Shown here piece by piece: positions 49,648 through 58,573 of a stretch of DNA of 64,000 nt. The stretch's first letter is position 1, and every line of letters begins with the position of its first letter. The notes beneath the pieces were generated by a model, which saw only the letters and a program-made list of their open reading frames with translations, was not told where the DNA came from and did no database searches. Source of the stretch: Bacteroidales bacterium. Lineage in GTDB: Bacteria > Bacteroidota > Bacteroidia > Bacteroidales > UBA932. The DNA lies in contig JAGAKR010000014.1 of the NCBI GenBank assembly GCA_017625535.1, positions 54,242 through 118,241 of the forward strand, written 5' to 3'. Position numbers and translations under genes: made by a program.

Positions 49648-50365
49648 ATAGTTTTTCTTTAAGTTTGAATATCTTTTTATAGTTGTCATACAGCCCCAAT
49701 TCTCTCAGTGCGTATATGGAAGTGTTATTGAGGGATTTTATTGGTATCTCGTAGTTGAAACATTTTGTGTTTATCTCTTTCTGTGCTTCCTCCGCTTGCT
49801 CATATTGTGTGAACATATATCCTGGAGTGCCACGGTACTTGCCACCATACAGTTTTACTACCGGTAATATTGTCTTGAGGAAACATTCCCTTGTCGTAAC
49901 AAAATTGAGCGTAAGGATGGTATTGCTGTAATCTTCCAGGTCAGGCTCCAAGGTGGCAAATGCATTCAGCAGATGTTTCCTGTCAGTCTTGATTTCATCC
50001 TCTCTTTCTTTTTTGAGAGCATTGAATCTTTTTTCTGCTTCAATAAAGTAACGACGGGCCTGTCTGCCTTTGTCGTTATTTTCCACCATGCACAGTTCTT
50101 TAGCCATGTCAAGAGTGAGTGCATATTCATCAAGAGGACGACCTCCAGAGGGGTTTTTCATAAATTTATGAAAAACCTCATAATCCTCATTTTTAATAAA
50201 TCTATACTTCTCTATGCGATTGGTTATCCAATCTGTAAATCGTTGTTTACTTCCGAGAAACTCATGCAGCTCCCTGGCAGATACTGCTTGTTGTCCGTCT
50301 TTTTCGCTTATCTTGATAAGTTCGGTTATGTCTTCCGTTTTCTTATCTGGAGCACATTCTATCAT
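49640..50365 (-). CDS. AntA/AntB antirepressor-domain protein
   Basis: A 241-residue protein with an AntA-type domain in residues 20-115 (AVSARELHEFLGSKQRFTDW, GRPLDEYALTLDMAKELCMV, ARRYFIEAEKRFN), familiar from phage antirepressors. The C-terminal half (DLEDYSNTILTLNFVTTREC, YGGKYRGTPGYMFTQYEQAE) is not recognised. It overlaps both neighbours: its start lies inside the 3' end of the ORF6N-AntA gene and its stop lies inside the big fimbrillin gene, so it is embedded in the fimbrial operon. A regulatory role in fimbriation is inference. Confidence 0.8.
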   Translation of the reverse strand: MIECAPDKKTEDITELIKISEKDGQQAVSARELHEFLGSKQRFTDWITNRIEKYRFIKNEDYEVFHKFMKNPSGGRPLDEYALTLDMAKELCMVENNDKGRQARRYFIEAEKRFNALKKEREDEIKTDRKHLLNAFATLEPDLEDYSNTILTLNFVTTRECFLKTILPVVKLYGGKYRGTPGYMFTQYEQAEEAQKEINTKCFNYEIPIKSLNNTSIYALRELGLYDNYKKIFKLKEKLYA

Positions 50366-51239
50366 GGTTGGTAATATTTTTTTCTTGAAAATATTGTCTT
50401 AATTCGTGGCTCCTTTTTGTCCTTGCCATCATAGCAAGGTGTTTGGCCATGTCAAGAGAAATTATAAAGTCTTGGGTTGGGCGTCCTCTGTGGGATTTTT
50501 CGACATTATGTCGGAAAATCTGATAGTCAACATCTTGTGTGAAGAATTCACTGTTTGTGATATTTCTTTTATACCATCTTTGCCATTGACTTGTGGATAA
50601 TCCCAATGCAATGTACATTTCAAGTGCGGATACTGCCTGGCAGCCATTCATCAGCATTATGGACGGCATACCAGAATAAGTTTTTTGATAATCTGTATTT
50701 TCATCACTGATAGTATCATGAGTTGTTGCCATGTTGTTTTCTAAAGAGTTAAGTATCTCATCCTCTCTTTCTTTTTTGAGAGTGTTGTATTGCCCGGCCA
50801 GCTTACGTGCAGCTACGAATGCACGCATGATACTGATGTTGATATCAACTGCTGTTTTTGATCGTAGGACAGACGAAAGCATAGCCACGCCTTGTTCGGT
50901 AAAGGCAAAAGGATTTGAAGAGGAGTGTTTGAGAATATTGAACCGGTCACAATTTGTGACCAGTTTATTTGTCTCATCATCAGATAATTGAAATATAAAG
51001 TCTTCAGGAAACCGTTCTGCGTTACGTCTTACTGCTTGATTTAATACTTTTGTTCCTGTTCCATACAGTTGAGCCAGGTCATAATCCAGCATCACTTGTT
51101 GACCTCTTATTTCATATACCATATTTTGGATGTTCATCTCATCAATGGAGGCGTTGTTTATAGTATTATTAAGTGTTTTCATATTATTCCCCAATGTGTT
51201 AAGCAGTTGCTTTTTGTCGTCCTCTGAGGGATTTTTCAT
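50343..51239 (-). CDS. ORF6N-AntA two-domain antirepressor protein
   Basis: A 298-residue protein joining an ORF6N domain (residues 38-125: MVYEIRGQQVMLDYDLAQLY, ERFPEDFIFQLSDDETNKLV, NPFAFTEQGVAMLSSVLRSK) to an AntA-type domain (residues 195-285: AVSALEMYIALGLSTSQWQR, GRPTQDFIISLDMAKHLAMM). Its AntA part resembles that of the next gene and its ORF6N part resembles the 40.7-kb protein, so it looks like a fusion of the two ICE families. It lies between the Mfa2-like and tip genes. Confidence 0.85.
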   Translation of the reverse strand: MKNPSEDDKKQLLNTLGNNMKTLNNTINNASIDEMNIQNMVYEIRGQQVMLDYDLAQLYGTGTKVLNQAVRRNAERFPEDFIFQLSDDETNKLVTNCDRFNILKHSSSNPFAFTEQGVAMLSSVLRSKTAVDINISIMRAFVAARKLAGQYNTLKKEREDEILNSLENNMATTHDTISDENTDYQKTYSGMPSIMLMNGCQAVSALEMYIALGLSTSQWQRWYKRNITNSEFFTQDVDYQIFRHNVEKSHRGRPTQDFIISLDMAKHLAMMARTKRSHELRQYFQEKNITNHDRMCSR

Positions 51240-51368
51240 GGACTATTAAAAATAGAGCCCGGTATTATGGAGCTTCCTCCGGCTTACTATGGAATTTTAT
51301 CGCCCCGGACTCTGAATGGCAGGATTATTTACGCTCTCCATACCTGTATTTTGTGGTTTAGGATTAGT
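51240..51368 (-). promoter_or_regulatory. Non-coding gap with hairpin inside the fimbrial operon
   Basis: The only sizeable gap in the minus-strand array. AGAGCCCGG (51254-51262) and CCGGACTCT (51305-51313) are inverted with eight of nine matches, so a long hairpin could form in the RNA. It may attenuate expression of the distal antirepressor and tip genes. I see no convincing promoter. Confidence 0.4.
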
Positions 51369-52202
51369 TTATATTTCTATATCAACAGGGTATGTTGATG
51401 TCCAGTTTTCAATTTTTATACTGATGAAGTTGAAAGACATGTCCATTGTTATGGTTACATCCTTCAGGTCATCACTTTGCATGTTATAGTTGGCTTTCTT
51501 AAGGAACTCTCCCAATGGGAAGTCCTCTATCTTGACAGGGGTATTATCCACTGTCCCGGTTATCTTTATCAGGAGATCCTCAATATTCTCCTGTCTCATT
51601 ATGCGGAAGCGGAACAGACTGTTTCCATCTGTTGTCTCCCTATCTTCCACGCTTATGCTCATATTGCCCGGTACATGACGTCTGTCAATGTATAAACCGG
51701 CAGTAGTTCCATATACATCTATATGTATGTCATCCCCTTTCTGAGGGGTGCTGTCCATGATGAAATCCATAGTGGCGAATTCCTTGTGGAGCTTTACGGT
51801 GTCATATATGAATTCTCCGTGGGTACTGATTTTTTCGCTTGCCTGGTAGTATAGTGAATCAGATGATACTTTCCCTTTTTTTACGATGGATGAATTTAGA
51901 GTCATATCATCTGTAACTGTCGAGGAGGACTTTATATTGCCGAATACATAGTATCTGAGTGCATCAATCCTTGGAAGCATTACTTCATGATGTGTGCGGT
52001 ATTCTGATGAGTATATTGTATCTTTCAGCAGTACTTTTCCTGTGTTCTCATCAGTGAACCATATATGCAATCGGTCAATGTCTGTATTGACCGAAGAGCA
52101 ATCCAGGGAAAACCAGCTCGGACAAGCCGAGCGGTCTTCGAAGATTCCTGGAGTACAGCTGCATAATATGGTTACAAGACACATTATAGCAAATCTGTTC
52201 AT
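51369..52202 (-). CDS. FimB/Mfa2-family fimbrial anchor lipoprotein
   Basis: A 277-residue lipoprotein (CLVTILCSCTPGIFEDRSAC). The sequence EDRSACPSWFSLDCSSVNTD, an internal DALRYYVFGNIKS and a run of beta strands match the FimB/Mfa2 family, which anchors type V fimbriae to the outer membrane and ends their polymerisation. It follows the major fimbrillin gene by 23 bases, the usual Mfa1-Mfa2 order. Confidence 0.85.
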   Translation of the reverse strand: MNRFAIMCLVTILCSCTPGIFEDRSACPSWFSLDCSSVNTDIDRLHIWFTDENTGKVLLKDTIYSSEYRTHHEVMLPRIDALRYYVFGNIKSSSTVTDDMTLNSSIVKKGKVSSDSLYYQASEKISTHGEFIYDTVKLHKEFATMDFIMDSTPQKGDDIHIDVYGTTAGLYIDRRHVPGNMSISVEDRETTDGNSLFRFRIMRQENIEDLLIKITGTVDNTPVKIEDFPLGEFLKKANYNMQSDDLKDVTITMDMSFNFISIKIENWTSTYPVDIEI

Positions 52203-52225
52203 GTTGCAAGATTTAGATTATCATA

Positions 52226-53299
52226 TTAGAAAATTACATTTACTGTAGGTACGGTAGCCCAATCGGCAACATTCATTGTTGCTTGCATTGTTGAATGTTC
52301 TACAGGTGTGTCAGGATCCAGTGAGCCTGGTCTTAGTATGGTAACATTGATGGTGTAAGTTGTATTACGTTTGATACCCATATGGCCTACTGATGAGTTA
52401 TAGCCAAAACCCTCCCTGTTGATGCTGATAGGGTAATAGTATGTATGACCGTTAAGATCTGCCTGGATTACCAGTTTTGTGAACTTCTTGTCGGCAGATT
52501 CATTGGCCAAAAGGTTCTCATAGCAGTAGAAAGTATGTGTGGTGTTGTATCCTGAATCTGTAATGGCTGTTGCTGTCTCATCGTAGAGCATTCCTGCCAT
52601 TGTACAAGCATTGATGTCTGTAGCTACAGCCTTTTTTGTATTCAGTATGGTAGGAGAGGGCTGGTCGCTGCCATCATGGTACAGTTTGTCACCTGCAGCG
52701 TTGATCAGATACATCTTAACGTTGGTAAGGGATGAACCTGCCCATGGTGTTCCTGCAAATTGTGTCTTCACACTTGCCAGTTGAACCCTTGACACAAGTC
52801 GGCTGATGGAGAATGTAACTGATGTTGTAGTCTGAAGTACAGCTTCAAGGCTACCTGTCATTGTGAAGTCCTTGTTGTTTTCAGATTGCAATGATGCTAT
52901 CTGCGCTTTGAAGTCTGCCAATGTCTTTACACCTGCCCAGTTGTCACTCTTGTGGGAATTGGCTACTGCATAGATGTGTTTTTTTCCTGTGGTTGTCTTA
53001 ACCTCCAAGTTTGATAGGCTTGTCAGTTCAGCAGCAGTATACATTTTGTATGCATCCAGCATGCCGGCATCTGCGCCCTCTGCACGGAACACAAAGAATT
53101 CGAGCTTTTGAACAGTATTATCATCCGCTTGTACACCGTGTGCGCCTCCTGTCGCTTTTGATTGCACCTGGTCTTCAGGTATAATGTTTATTGAAAGAAT
53201 GCTCTCCTGCATCTCGTTTGAATTGTTGGCCTTTTCGCAAGAGATAGTTGTCAAGCCCATAAGAAGGGCTGAAGCCAAAATAAAAAATGTTTTTTTCAT
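52226..53299 (-). CDS. Mfa1-family major fimbrillin
   Basis: A 357-residue lipoprotein precursor (LLMGLTTISCEKANNSNE). The N-terminal domain (VQKLEFFVFRAEGADAG, KKHIYAVANSHKSDNW) and C-terminal domain (RNTTYTINVTILRPGSLDPD) match Mfa1-type structural subunits; the last strand WATVPTVNVIF would be the donor strand in strand exchange. In Porphyromonas such precursors are cut after Arg by gingipain before assembly; the maturation site here cannot be fixed. Confidence 0.85.
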   Translation of the reverse strand: MKKTFFILASALLMGLTTISCEKANNSNEMQESILSINIIPEDQVQSKATGGAHGVQADDNTVQKLEFFVFRAEGADAGMLDAYKMYTAAELTSLSNLEVKTTTGKKHIYAVANSHKSDNWAGVKTLADFKAQIASLQSENNKDFTMTGSLEAVLQTTTSVTFSISRLVSRVQLASVKTQFAGTPWAGSSLTNVKMYLINAAGDKLYHDGSDQPSPTILNTKKAVATDINACTMAGMLYDETATAITDSGYNTTHTFYCYENLLANESADKKFTKLVIQADLNGHTYYYPISINREGFGYNSSVGHMGIKRNTTYTINVTILRPGSLDPDTPVEHSTMQATMNVADWATVPTVNVIF

Positions 53300-53309
53300 G
53301 TTTTTTGTA

Positions 53310-55271
53310 TTAAATGGTGTCTAAATGTTTGTCAAGGGCATATTTCTTTATCAGTTGTGATACTTCAGGATCAAGGTTGCCTCGATGTCTCATAGAGTAG
53401 TCCTGCTCTACGCTTTGCAGGAAATGTTCTACAGCTTTTTGTTCTTTGCCTAACCGGGCATACACTACAGCAAGCATATAGTCTCTCTGAGCAGAACGGG
53501 GGAGGGTTGTCAGTACTGAGAGTGCGCTTTGATTATAGTCCATACATACGAAGGCTACGGCTGAGTTGTAGTCCATATAAGGTCTCAGAAGTTTTACGGC
53601 ACTTTCATAATCCCTGTCTTCAAGGGCTTGTACACCTTGCATATATACCGAGTCAATCTCTGTGGTGTGGACTGTATCTTTGATCATGCCTTTCCTATGC
53701 AGGAAGAAGTCAAATTTTACGGTTCTCAGTTTTGCATATAACTCACTGCGTATATACTTGTAGTCTTTTGTCTGTTGAAGAGCTTTCTCCCTTTCATCAA
53801 GGTCCTCCACTTCCAGGCATTTGAGAATGCTTTCCCTGTCAATTAGTGATGTATCTTTATCAATCAGCTCCTTCAGTGTATCCCATTCTTCCGGGTGTGA
53901 ATGTGTAAGTATGCCAATATCCTGGATCTCACTTTGTCTCATCTTCCCATCGCCCTCAGTGGTGAGGTCTATTACAAACATTGAATTCGCTACACTATCC
54001 CGGTAATCTTGTATGAATCGGTTGAAGTAATATTTGATGGACTGTGCTCTATTTTCAGCAAGTTTTGCGTTGGATGCAACTGTACCTTCAGGTGAGCAGC
54101 TTGCCGTAATGAGCAGTGAGTCCACTATGTAATCTTCTGCGGAGAGTACTGTGCGGATATTGTTTTTTATTCGGGCAATCTCTTTGGAGTTGTCAGACAG
54201 AGTGTCATCTATATCATATCTGCCTACTTTGAATGCAATGTTTGCAGCTGTGTTGGCTTCAGCATTGCGATGAACCACTTTCTGAATATATCTTGGAGAT
54301 TGGTCTGTGAATGCAGACATGGAACTGATATAGAATGTAAGAGGAGCTGTCTGAGGCATGGTATATATCCTGTCGTAACTGCCAGCTTCATATATTTCCC
54401 CTTTCAATACCATTTCTACTTTACGAAGGTTACGCCTTGTCTTGACAGGTTGCACGTAGTTGTACCGTATTGTGCCGTCAGCATTATTGATGACAGAATC
54501 CAATCGGACGCCAACAAGTTTTATGGGATCTGTGACGTATCTGGCAAACATCTCATCCATCTTCTCCTTTTTCTTGTTGTTCTTCCTTACCAAGGAGTGC
54601 CTGGTGTAATAGTCCACAGCCTGTGCTTCAGTTACACCGAACGCAGTCCCGGTCTTCTGTCTGCTTCCTCTGAAAAATGACGACTTCTCCCTGTTTACAT
54701 TCCTTTCCAGGAAAACTGTCAACAGGTGATCTTTTGTAAATGTCTTGTAGAAATCAGCGGTATCGGAGATGATTGTCTCAAGATACTTGTTATACTGAGC
54801 ATATCCTTTTTGCTGCCCCTCCCTGTATTTTGCGCCAGTGATCAGCAGTTCATCAAGGTTCAATGTGTCTTCGAGAATGCGGAACTGTGGCTGGAAACGT
54901 AGTTGCCAGTCTTCATCCTGCATTTCTTTAGGTACGATTATGTCAAATGAGATATCAACATATCCGTTCCTCTCGGCCAGATGTCTGAACTTAGCTTCTA
55001 CCACTATGGCATTGAGCTGCTCAACTGCAACCATCTCACCACTCTCTTCATCCTTGACAGCATTCATTATTATGCTTTCTCCTTTTATGTTCTGTATCTC
55101 CACCTTCGTTGTGGTATCTGCCATATATAGTTGCTGCATCTGTTGGCTGTCCTCACTCATGGCCACTGATGCCTGTAGATGCTCCTTTTTGATTTTTTTT
55201 ATTTTCTGCTGTGTCGAGCAACCCATCATGATGACTGACAACAGTAGAATTGTATATGTAATTTTTCTCAT
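53310..55271 (-). CDS. DUF3868/OmpA-like fimbrial-locus lipoprotein
   Basis: A 653-residue lipoprotein (LLLSVIMMGCSTQQK). The N-terminal part (FRHLAERNGYVDISFDIIVP, FQPQFRILEDTLNLDELLIT) fits DUF3868; about residues 360-450 resemble an OmpA-type peptidoglycan-binding domain (LLITASCSPEGTVASNAKLA, then ENRAQSIKYYFNRF); the C-terminus is TPR-like. DUF3575-DUF3868-fimbrillin is the standard Bacteroidales order, so it probably supports fimbrial assembly in the envelope. Confidence 0.8.
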   Translation of the reverse strand: MRKITYTILLLSVIMMGCSTQQKIKKIKKEHLQASVAMSEDSQQMQQLYMADTTTKVEIQNIKGESIIMNAVKDEESGEMVAVEQLNAIVVEAKFRHLAERNGYVDISFDIIVPKEMQDEDWQLRFQPQFRILEDTLNLDELLITGAKYREGQQKGYAQYNKYLETIISDTADFYKTFTKDHLLTVFLERNVNREKSSFFRGSRQKTGTAFGVTEAQAVDYYTRHSLVRKNNKKKEKMDEMFARYVTDPIKLVGVRLDSVINNADGTIRYNYVQPVKTRRNLRKVEMVLKGEIYEAGSYDRIYTMPQTAPLTFYISSMSAFTDQSPRYIQKVVHRNAEANTAANIAFKVGRYDIDDTLSDNSKEIARIKNNIRTVLSAEDYIVDSLLITASCSPEGTVASNAKLAENRAQSIKYYFNRFIQDYRDSVANSMFVIDLTTEGDGKMRQSEIQDIGILTHSHPEEWDTLKELIDKDTSLIDRESILKCLEVEDLDEREKALQQTKDYKYIRSELYAKLRTVKFDFFLHRKGMIKDTVHTTEIDSVYMQGVQALEDRDYESAVKLLRPYMDYNSAVAFVCMDYNQSALSVLTTLPRSAQRDYMLAVVYARLGKEQKAVEHFLQSVEQDYSMRHRGNLDPEVSQLIKKYALDKHLDTI

Positions 55272-55294
55272 TTCTTATTAAATCAAGTGTTTTT

Positions 55295-56197
55295 TCAGGC
55301 TGTTTTGATTGACTTGTATATGTCATACAGGAATATTCTGTCTTCTTCTTTTGTTGTGTTCACGATTACCTCGAGTAGTTTGTCAGCATCTATCTTCGGA
55401 GTGATGGATTCTGTCAGTACTTTTGTCGGGTTCTGATGTCCTGCAAAGGCACTTATAAATAGGGAAGCCTTTTTTGTGGGCTGTCTTATGCTGCTGAACA
55501 GCTTCATCACTCCATCAATGGAGAAGTATCTTTTAGGTGTGGCATTATCTGATGCTGTACTGTCTGAGAACCAGTATATATATCGTTTGAAGTGAGGCTC
55601 GCTCAGTTTTTTCCTCAGATGGCTTCCCCAGACCTCGCATGCTTTCATGATGTCCTTCACCTTGTAATATATATTGCCATTGTAATGTACTGTCATCACA
55701 GGATGTCCGCCTATGCTTATCAGTTCCGGTGTATGATGCCCGGGCATTATGTTGCGTCCTGCAATGTATCGTTGCGACTTGAATGTGTTGTTCTCCACCT
55801 TTCCCATCAGCAGCAGTTCCTTGATGCGGTCATTGCACCATAATTTGAAATCAACGCTCAGCCATTGAGCGAAATCAAGAGCTAAATCCTCATGCATCCA
55901 TGTACCACCTCCATTCTCACTTGAGCCACGAATGGTCCTTATGATTCTATTCTCAGCATTCGGTATTATATCTATGTCTATAACTTCTTGATTATCACAA
56001 ATACGGGAAAATCCCGTATTTGAATTTCTGCGTTTAATTGCTACTATCAATTCTTGTGTAGATGGCAGTCTAAGATATTCATATGGTTGTTTTCCAAACG
56101 GCTTTGCCATTTGTGTAGCGTTTATCATTGTGGTTTCACCCACTTGAAACGATATTGAATTGTCGTTGTAGTTGAATATTTTCAGATTCTTTCCCAT
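55295..56197 (-). CDS. KilA-N domain protein (antirepressor type)
   Basis: A 300-residue protein with an N-terminal KilA-N DNA-binding domain (ISFQVGETTMINATQMAKPF, GKQPYEYLRLPSTQELIVAI, WMHEDLALDFAQWLSVDFKL). The C-terminal half (ISIGGHPVMTVHYNGNIYYK, KDIMKACEVWGSHLRKKLSE) looks like a second phage-regulator module. It is wedged between the DUF3575 and DUF3868 genes, with gaps of 3 and 23 bases, inside the fimbrial operon. Confidence 0.82.
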   Translation of the reverse strand: MGKNLKIFNYNDNSISFQVGETTMINATQMAKPFGKQPYEYLRLPSTQELIVAIKRRNSNTGFSRICDNQEVIDIDIIPNAENRIIRTIRGSSENGGGTWMHEDLALDFAQWLSVDFKLWCNDRIKELLLMGKVENNTFKSQRYIAGRNIMPGHHTPELISIGGHPVMTVHYNGNIYYKVKDIMKACEVWGSHLRKKLSEPHFKRYIYWFSDSTASDNATPKRYFSIDGVMKLFSSIRQPTKKASLFISAFAGHQNPTKVLTESITPKIDADKLLEVIVNTTKEEDRIFLYDIYKSIKTA

Positions 56198-56200
56198 AAC

Positions 56201-56764
56201 CTAGAATAAGTATGATAGTTTTACAAGCAGTTCATTTGGGCCTACATATATCTGTTTTTGTCTGCCTTCTTCTACTCGTCCACATTTGGGACATGAGTAG
56301 GTTATATATCTGTTTGGGCCAACCATAAGTCCAAATCCGAAATCCATATTCAGGTGCTTGTTCAATAGCCAGGAATATCCTGCTCCAAGAGAGAACCCAT
56401 ATACCTTCCCCTCCCATGTCTTGGTCTTGATTATACCTCCCGTGTTATATTTGGTGAATTGGGCACTGGCTGATGCCCACCAACCAGTATATACATGCCA
56501 TGGGTAATATCGTGTACCTGCGGCAAATGTCAACTGTCTGTTTTGCATATGCTTCTCATTCGGCTGATTATTTCTGAAGGTCCATGGATTGTATTTGCCT
56601 TGTATATACACAGTCCAGTTTTTTGCAACGGCATATGATATGTCCATGTTAGCAGTTAAGAAATTAGCGTAAGACAGCAGATTGGTGCCTACTGCTACCT
56701 TTTGGGCATGGCCTTGATAGGCTATGGCCATTAGTGCCAAGAAAAGAAAAAATAGTTTTTTCAT
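56201..56764 (-). CDS. DUF3575 outer-membrane protein of the fimbrial locus
   Basis: A 187-residue protein with signal peptide (LFFLFLALMAIAYQGHAQ) and a small beta barrel (VAVGTNLLSYANFLTANMDI, WTVYIQGKYNPWTFRNNQPN, GFSLGAGYSWLLNKHLNMDF) ending in LSYLF. DUF3575 proteins head the type V fimbrial operons of Bacteroidales. A Cys pair in YSCPKCGR sits in a late loop. It starts two bases after the traQ stop. Confidence 0.85.
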   Translation of the reverse strand: MKKLFFLFLALMAIAYQGHAQKVAVGTNLLSYANFLTANMDISYAVAKNWTVYIQGKYNPWTFRNNQPNEKHMQNRQLTFAAGTRYYPWHVYTGWWASASAQFTKYNTGGIIKTKTWEGKVYGFSLGAGYSWLLNKHLNMDFGFGLMVGPNRYITYSCPKCGRVEEGRQKQIYVGPNELLVKLSYLF

Positions 56765-56766
56765 AA

Positions 56767-57231
56767 TTATATTCCTTCCACTGTTATTATTTGCAGATTG
56801 TATTGTTTCCAGTCATATGTATATGTTGTCTCTTCCATTGCCTTTATAATGATGTTAGCCTCTGTGGCGTAATGGCTGTTGCTGAGATTTATACATACTT
56901 TGTTTATCCCTTTTTTTGATGGAGTGAAACCTATCTGTAGCTGTTTGTCAATGGTGGGGTTGAATGTGTAAGGTTCTACAGTGGGTGTACCATTGATAAT
57001 GAGGGTGTCAGCCAAAGAATTGTTAATTCTGTATTGCAGCAGTATGTCCTCATCTGCCAGATAATTATCTATGCTCAGCTTGAGCATCAGATGTTCATTT
57101 GTCCATGTTGTGGTATCTGCGGGCGTATACGTCGCAGTGAATGAATAGTCATTTACTGGCAATTCCTTTTGTTCGCAGGAAATTAAAACAGCTGCTGCAA
57201 TTACCATATATGTAAGTATTCTTATTTTCAT
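56767..57231 (-). CDS. traQ: TraQ-like conjugal transfer lipoprotein (DUF3872)
   Basis: A 154-residue lipoprotein (MVIAAAVLISCEQKELP) made of beta strands (YSFTATYTPADTTTWTNEHL, IGFTPSKKGINKVCINLSNS). Size, lipobox and place after traO fit TraQ/DUF3872 of CTnDOT-type elements. It overlaps traO by four bases. A TraP primase gene is not found between them. Confidence 0.75.
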   Translation of the reverse strand: MKIRILTYMVIAAAVLISCEQKELPVNDYSFTATYTPADTTTWTNEHLMLKLSIDNYLADEDILLQYRINNSLADTLIINGTPTVEPYTFNPTIDKQLQIGFTPSKKGINKVCINLSNSHYATEANIIIKAMEETTYTYDWKQYNLQIITVEGI

Positions 57232-57785
57232 TTTATCAGATATTTAAGTCCTATTGTTATTGTTGTGTTATGTGGTTGCATGAGGTCCGAGTGTACAAAA
57301 ATCATATCCTGTATTTGTGCTGTGAACCCGAAATTCTTGGATACATATATGTCCATTCTGAAGGTGGGGACAAGGGCATATGATATCTCCTCCGTCTTCT
57401 TGAGTGTTATTCCTGAAGTAAGTTGACTGTTCCCGTTATTGCCCTGTGTATAGCCTATTGCAGCATTCGCTCCGGCATACATTATCAGTGTCCGGGTATA
57501 GTTCTGCAGCAACTTTTGACTGTATCCTCCGGATAACAAATAATTGCGTATATCAGCTCTATTGTTGCGGTATTCGCCCTTATAGCTGTTATACAGGAAA
57601 CTGACATCCATAGTGCCGGTCTTTCTATAGTTATAATAGTTGAGTCCCATTGTCCATCCATTGTCGGCATTGGCATTTATGCCGTAAGTCAGTGATGCGG
57701 CATGCTGGCCTTTGTTGCCACGTTGTGCTGATGCTCCGCTGGCCAGCAGCAGGAATAGCATGGCTGTGATTATCTTCTTTTTCAT
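57228..57785 (-). CDS. traO: Conjugal transfer protein TraO
   Basis: A 185-residue protein with signal peptide (MLFLLLASGASAQRGNK) and barrel-like strands (LTYGINANADNGWTMGLNYY, IGYTQGNNGNSQLTSGITLK), ending GLKYLIK. This matches TraO of Bacteroides conjugative transposons, presumed outer-membrane part of the transfer apparatus. ATGA overlap with traN. Confidence 0.82.
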   Translation of the reverse strand: MKKKIITAMLFLLLASGASAQRGNKGQHAASLTYGINANADNGWTMGLNYYNYRKTGTMDVSFLYNSYKGEYRNNRADIRNYLLSGGYSQKLLQNYTRTLIMYAGANAAIGYTQGNNGNSQLTSGITLKKTEEISYALVPTFRMDIYVSKNFGFTAQIQDMIFVHSDLMQPHNTTITIGLKYLIK

Positions 57786-58573
57786 TGTATTGTGTATTTT
57801 TTTGCGTTTGCAATGTCTTTGCTGTCTATTTTCAAGGAGATATTTCTATAACCATCTGTCTCATATATGTTGACCTGTAGCTGCTTACCCTCTGATATTG
57901 TTAGCTTTTCGAACGCATAAGTGGCTGTTGTACGGTTACCTGGATCCACACTGAGATGACCGTAACGCTCGTCTGGAACTAGGACGATGTCTTGTGCTGT
58001 ACTCCTGCTTTGGGTAATGTCTGCCATTACGAATGTCACATCACAACTGTAACTTATGGAAGACTTGTTTTTGATGCCTACGGTTATATATACCTTGTTG
58101 TGGCAGGTGTATATATTGTCAATATTGAATTCAATTCTAAGTGTCTTGTCATAAATATGGTTCAATGATGCTTTAGAACCGTTTATGGCAACTATGACAG
58201 AATTTCCTCCTGAAGGTATAGTGGCGTCTGAGGATGTAACATCATGCTTTTGACCCTCTTTTTGGCGTATTATGTATTTTTTAAGGTGAGGAGTATATCT
58301 GACTATGTATGTTGTCAGATTTTCATCCTTGGTCATGACTGTAAGAGTCGTTTCCCCTTGGAAGGGAGCTGATGCCTTGATGCGTAATAGGGAAGGTACG
58401 CTGGGTGCGGCGGCTGCAACTATAGCATTGCTACCCAGGTCGCAATATATTATGTCGGATGCACACTGCAGATGGAGTGTTGTATTTTCGTTGACGTAAA
58501 GAGTATCCTGTCCCATTGAACTGGTGTAGGACAGTAATGTCATGACTGTTGCGATTGTCAAATTCCTGATCAT
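57782..58573 (-). CDS. traN: Conjugal transfer protein TraN (DUF4138)
   Basis: A 263-residue secreted protein (LTIATVMTLLSYTSSMGQDT). The strand-rich body (LYVNENTTLHLQCASDIIYC, AFEKLTISEGKQLQVNIYET) and place after traM fit TraN, the VirB9-like partner of TraM. Four-base overlap with traM. Confidence 0.82.
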   Translation of the reverse strand: MIRNLTIATVMTLLSYTSSMGQDTLYVNENTTLHLQCASDIIYCDLGSNAIVAAAAPSVPSLLRIKASAPFQGETTLTVMTKDENLTTYIVRYTPHLKKYIIRQKEGQKHDVTSSDATIPSGGNSVIVAINGSKASLNHIYDKTLRIEFNIDNIYTCHNKVYITVGIKNKSSISYSCDVTFVMADITQSRSTAQDIVLVPDERYGHLSVDPGNRTTATYAFEKLTISEGKQLQVNIYETDGYRNISLKIDSKDIANAKKYTIQ

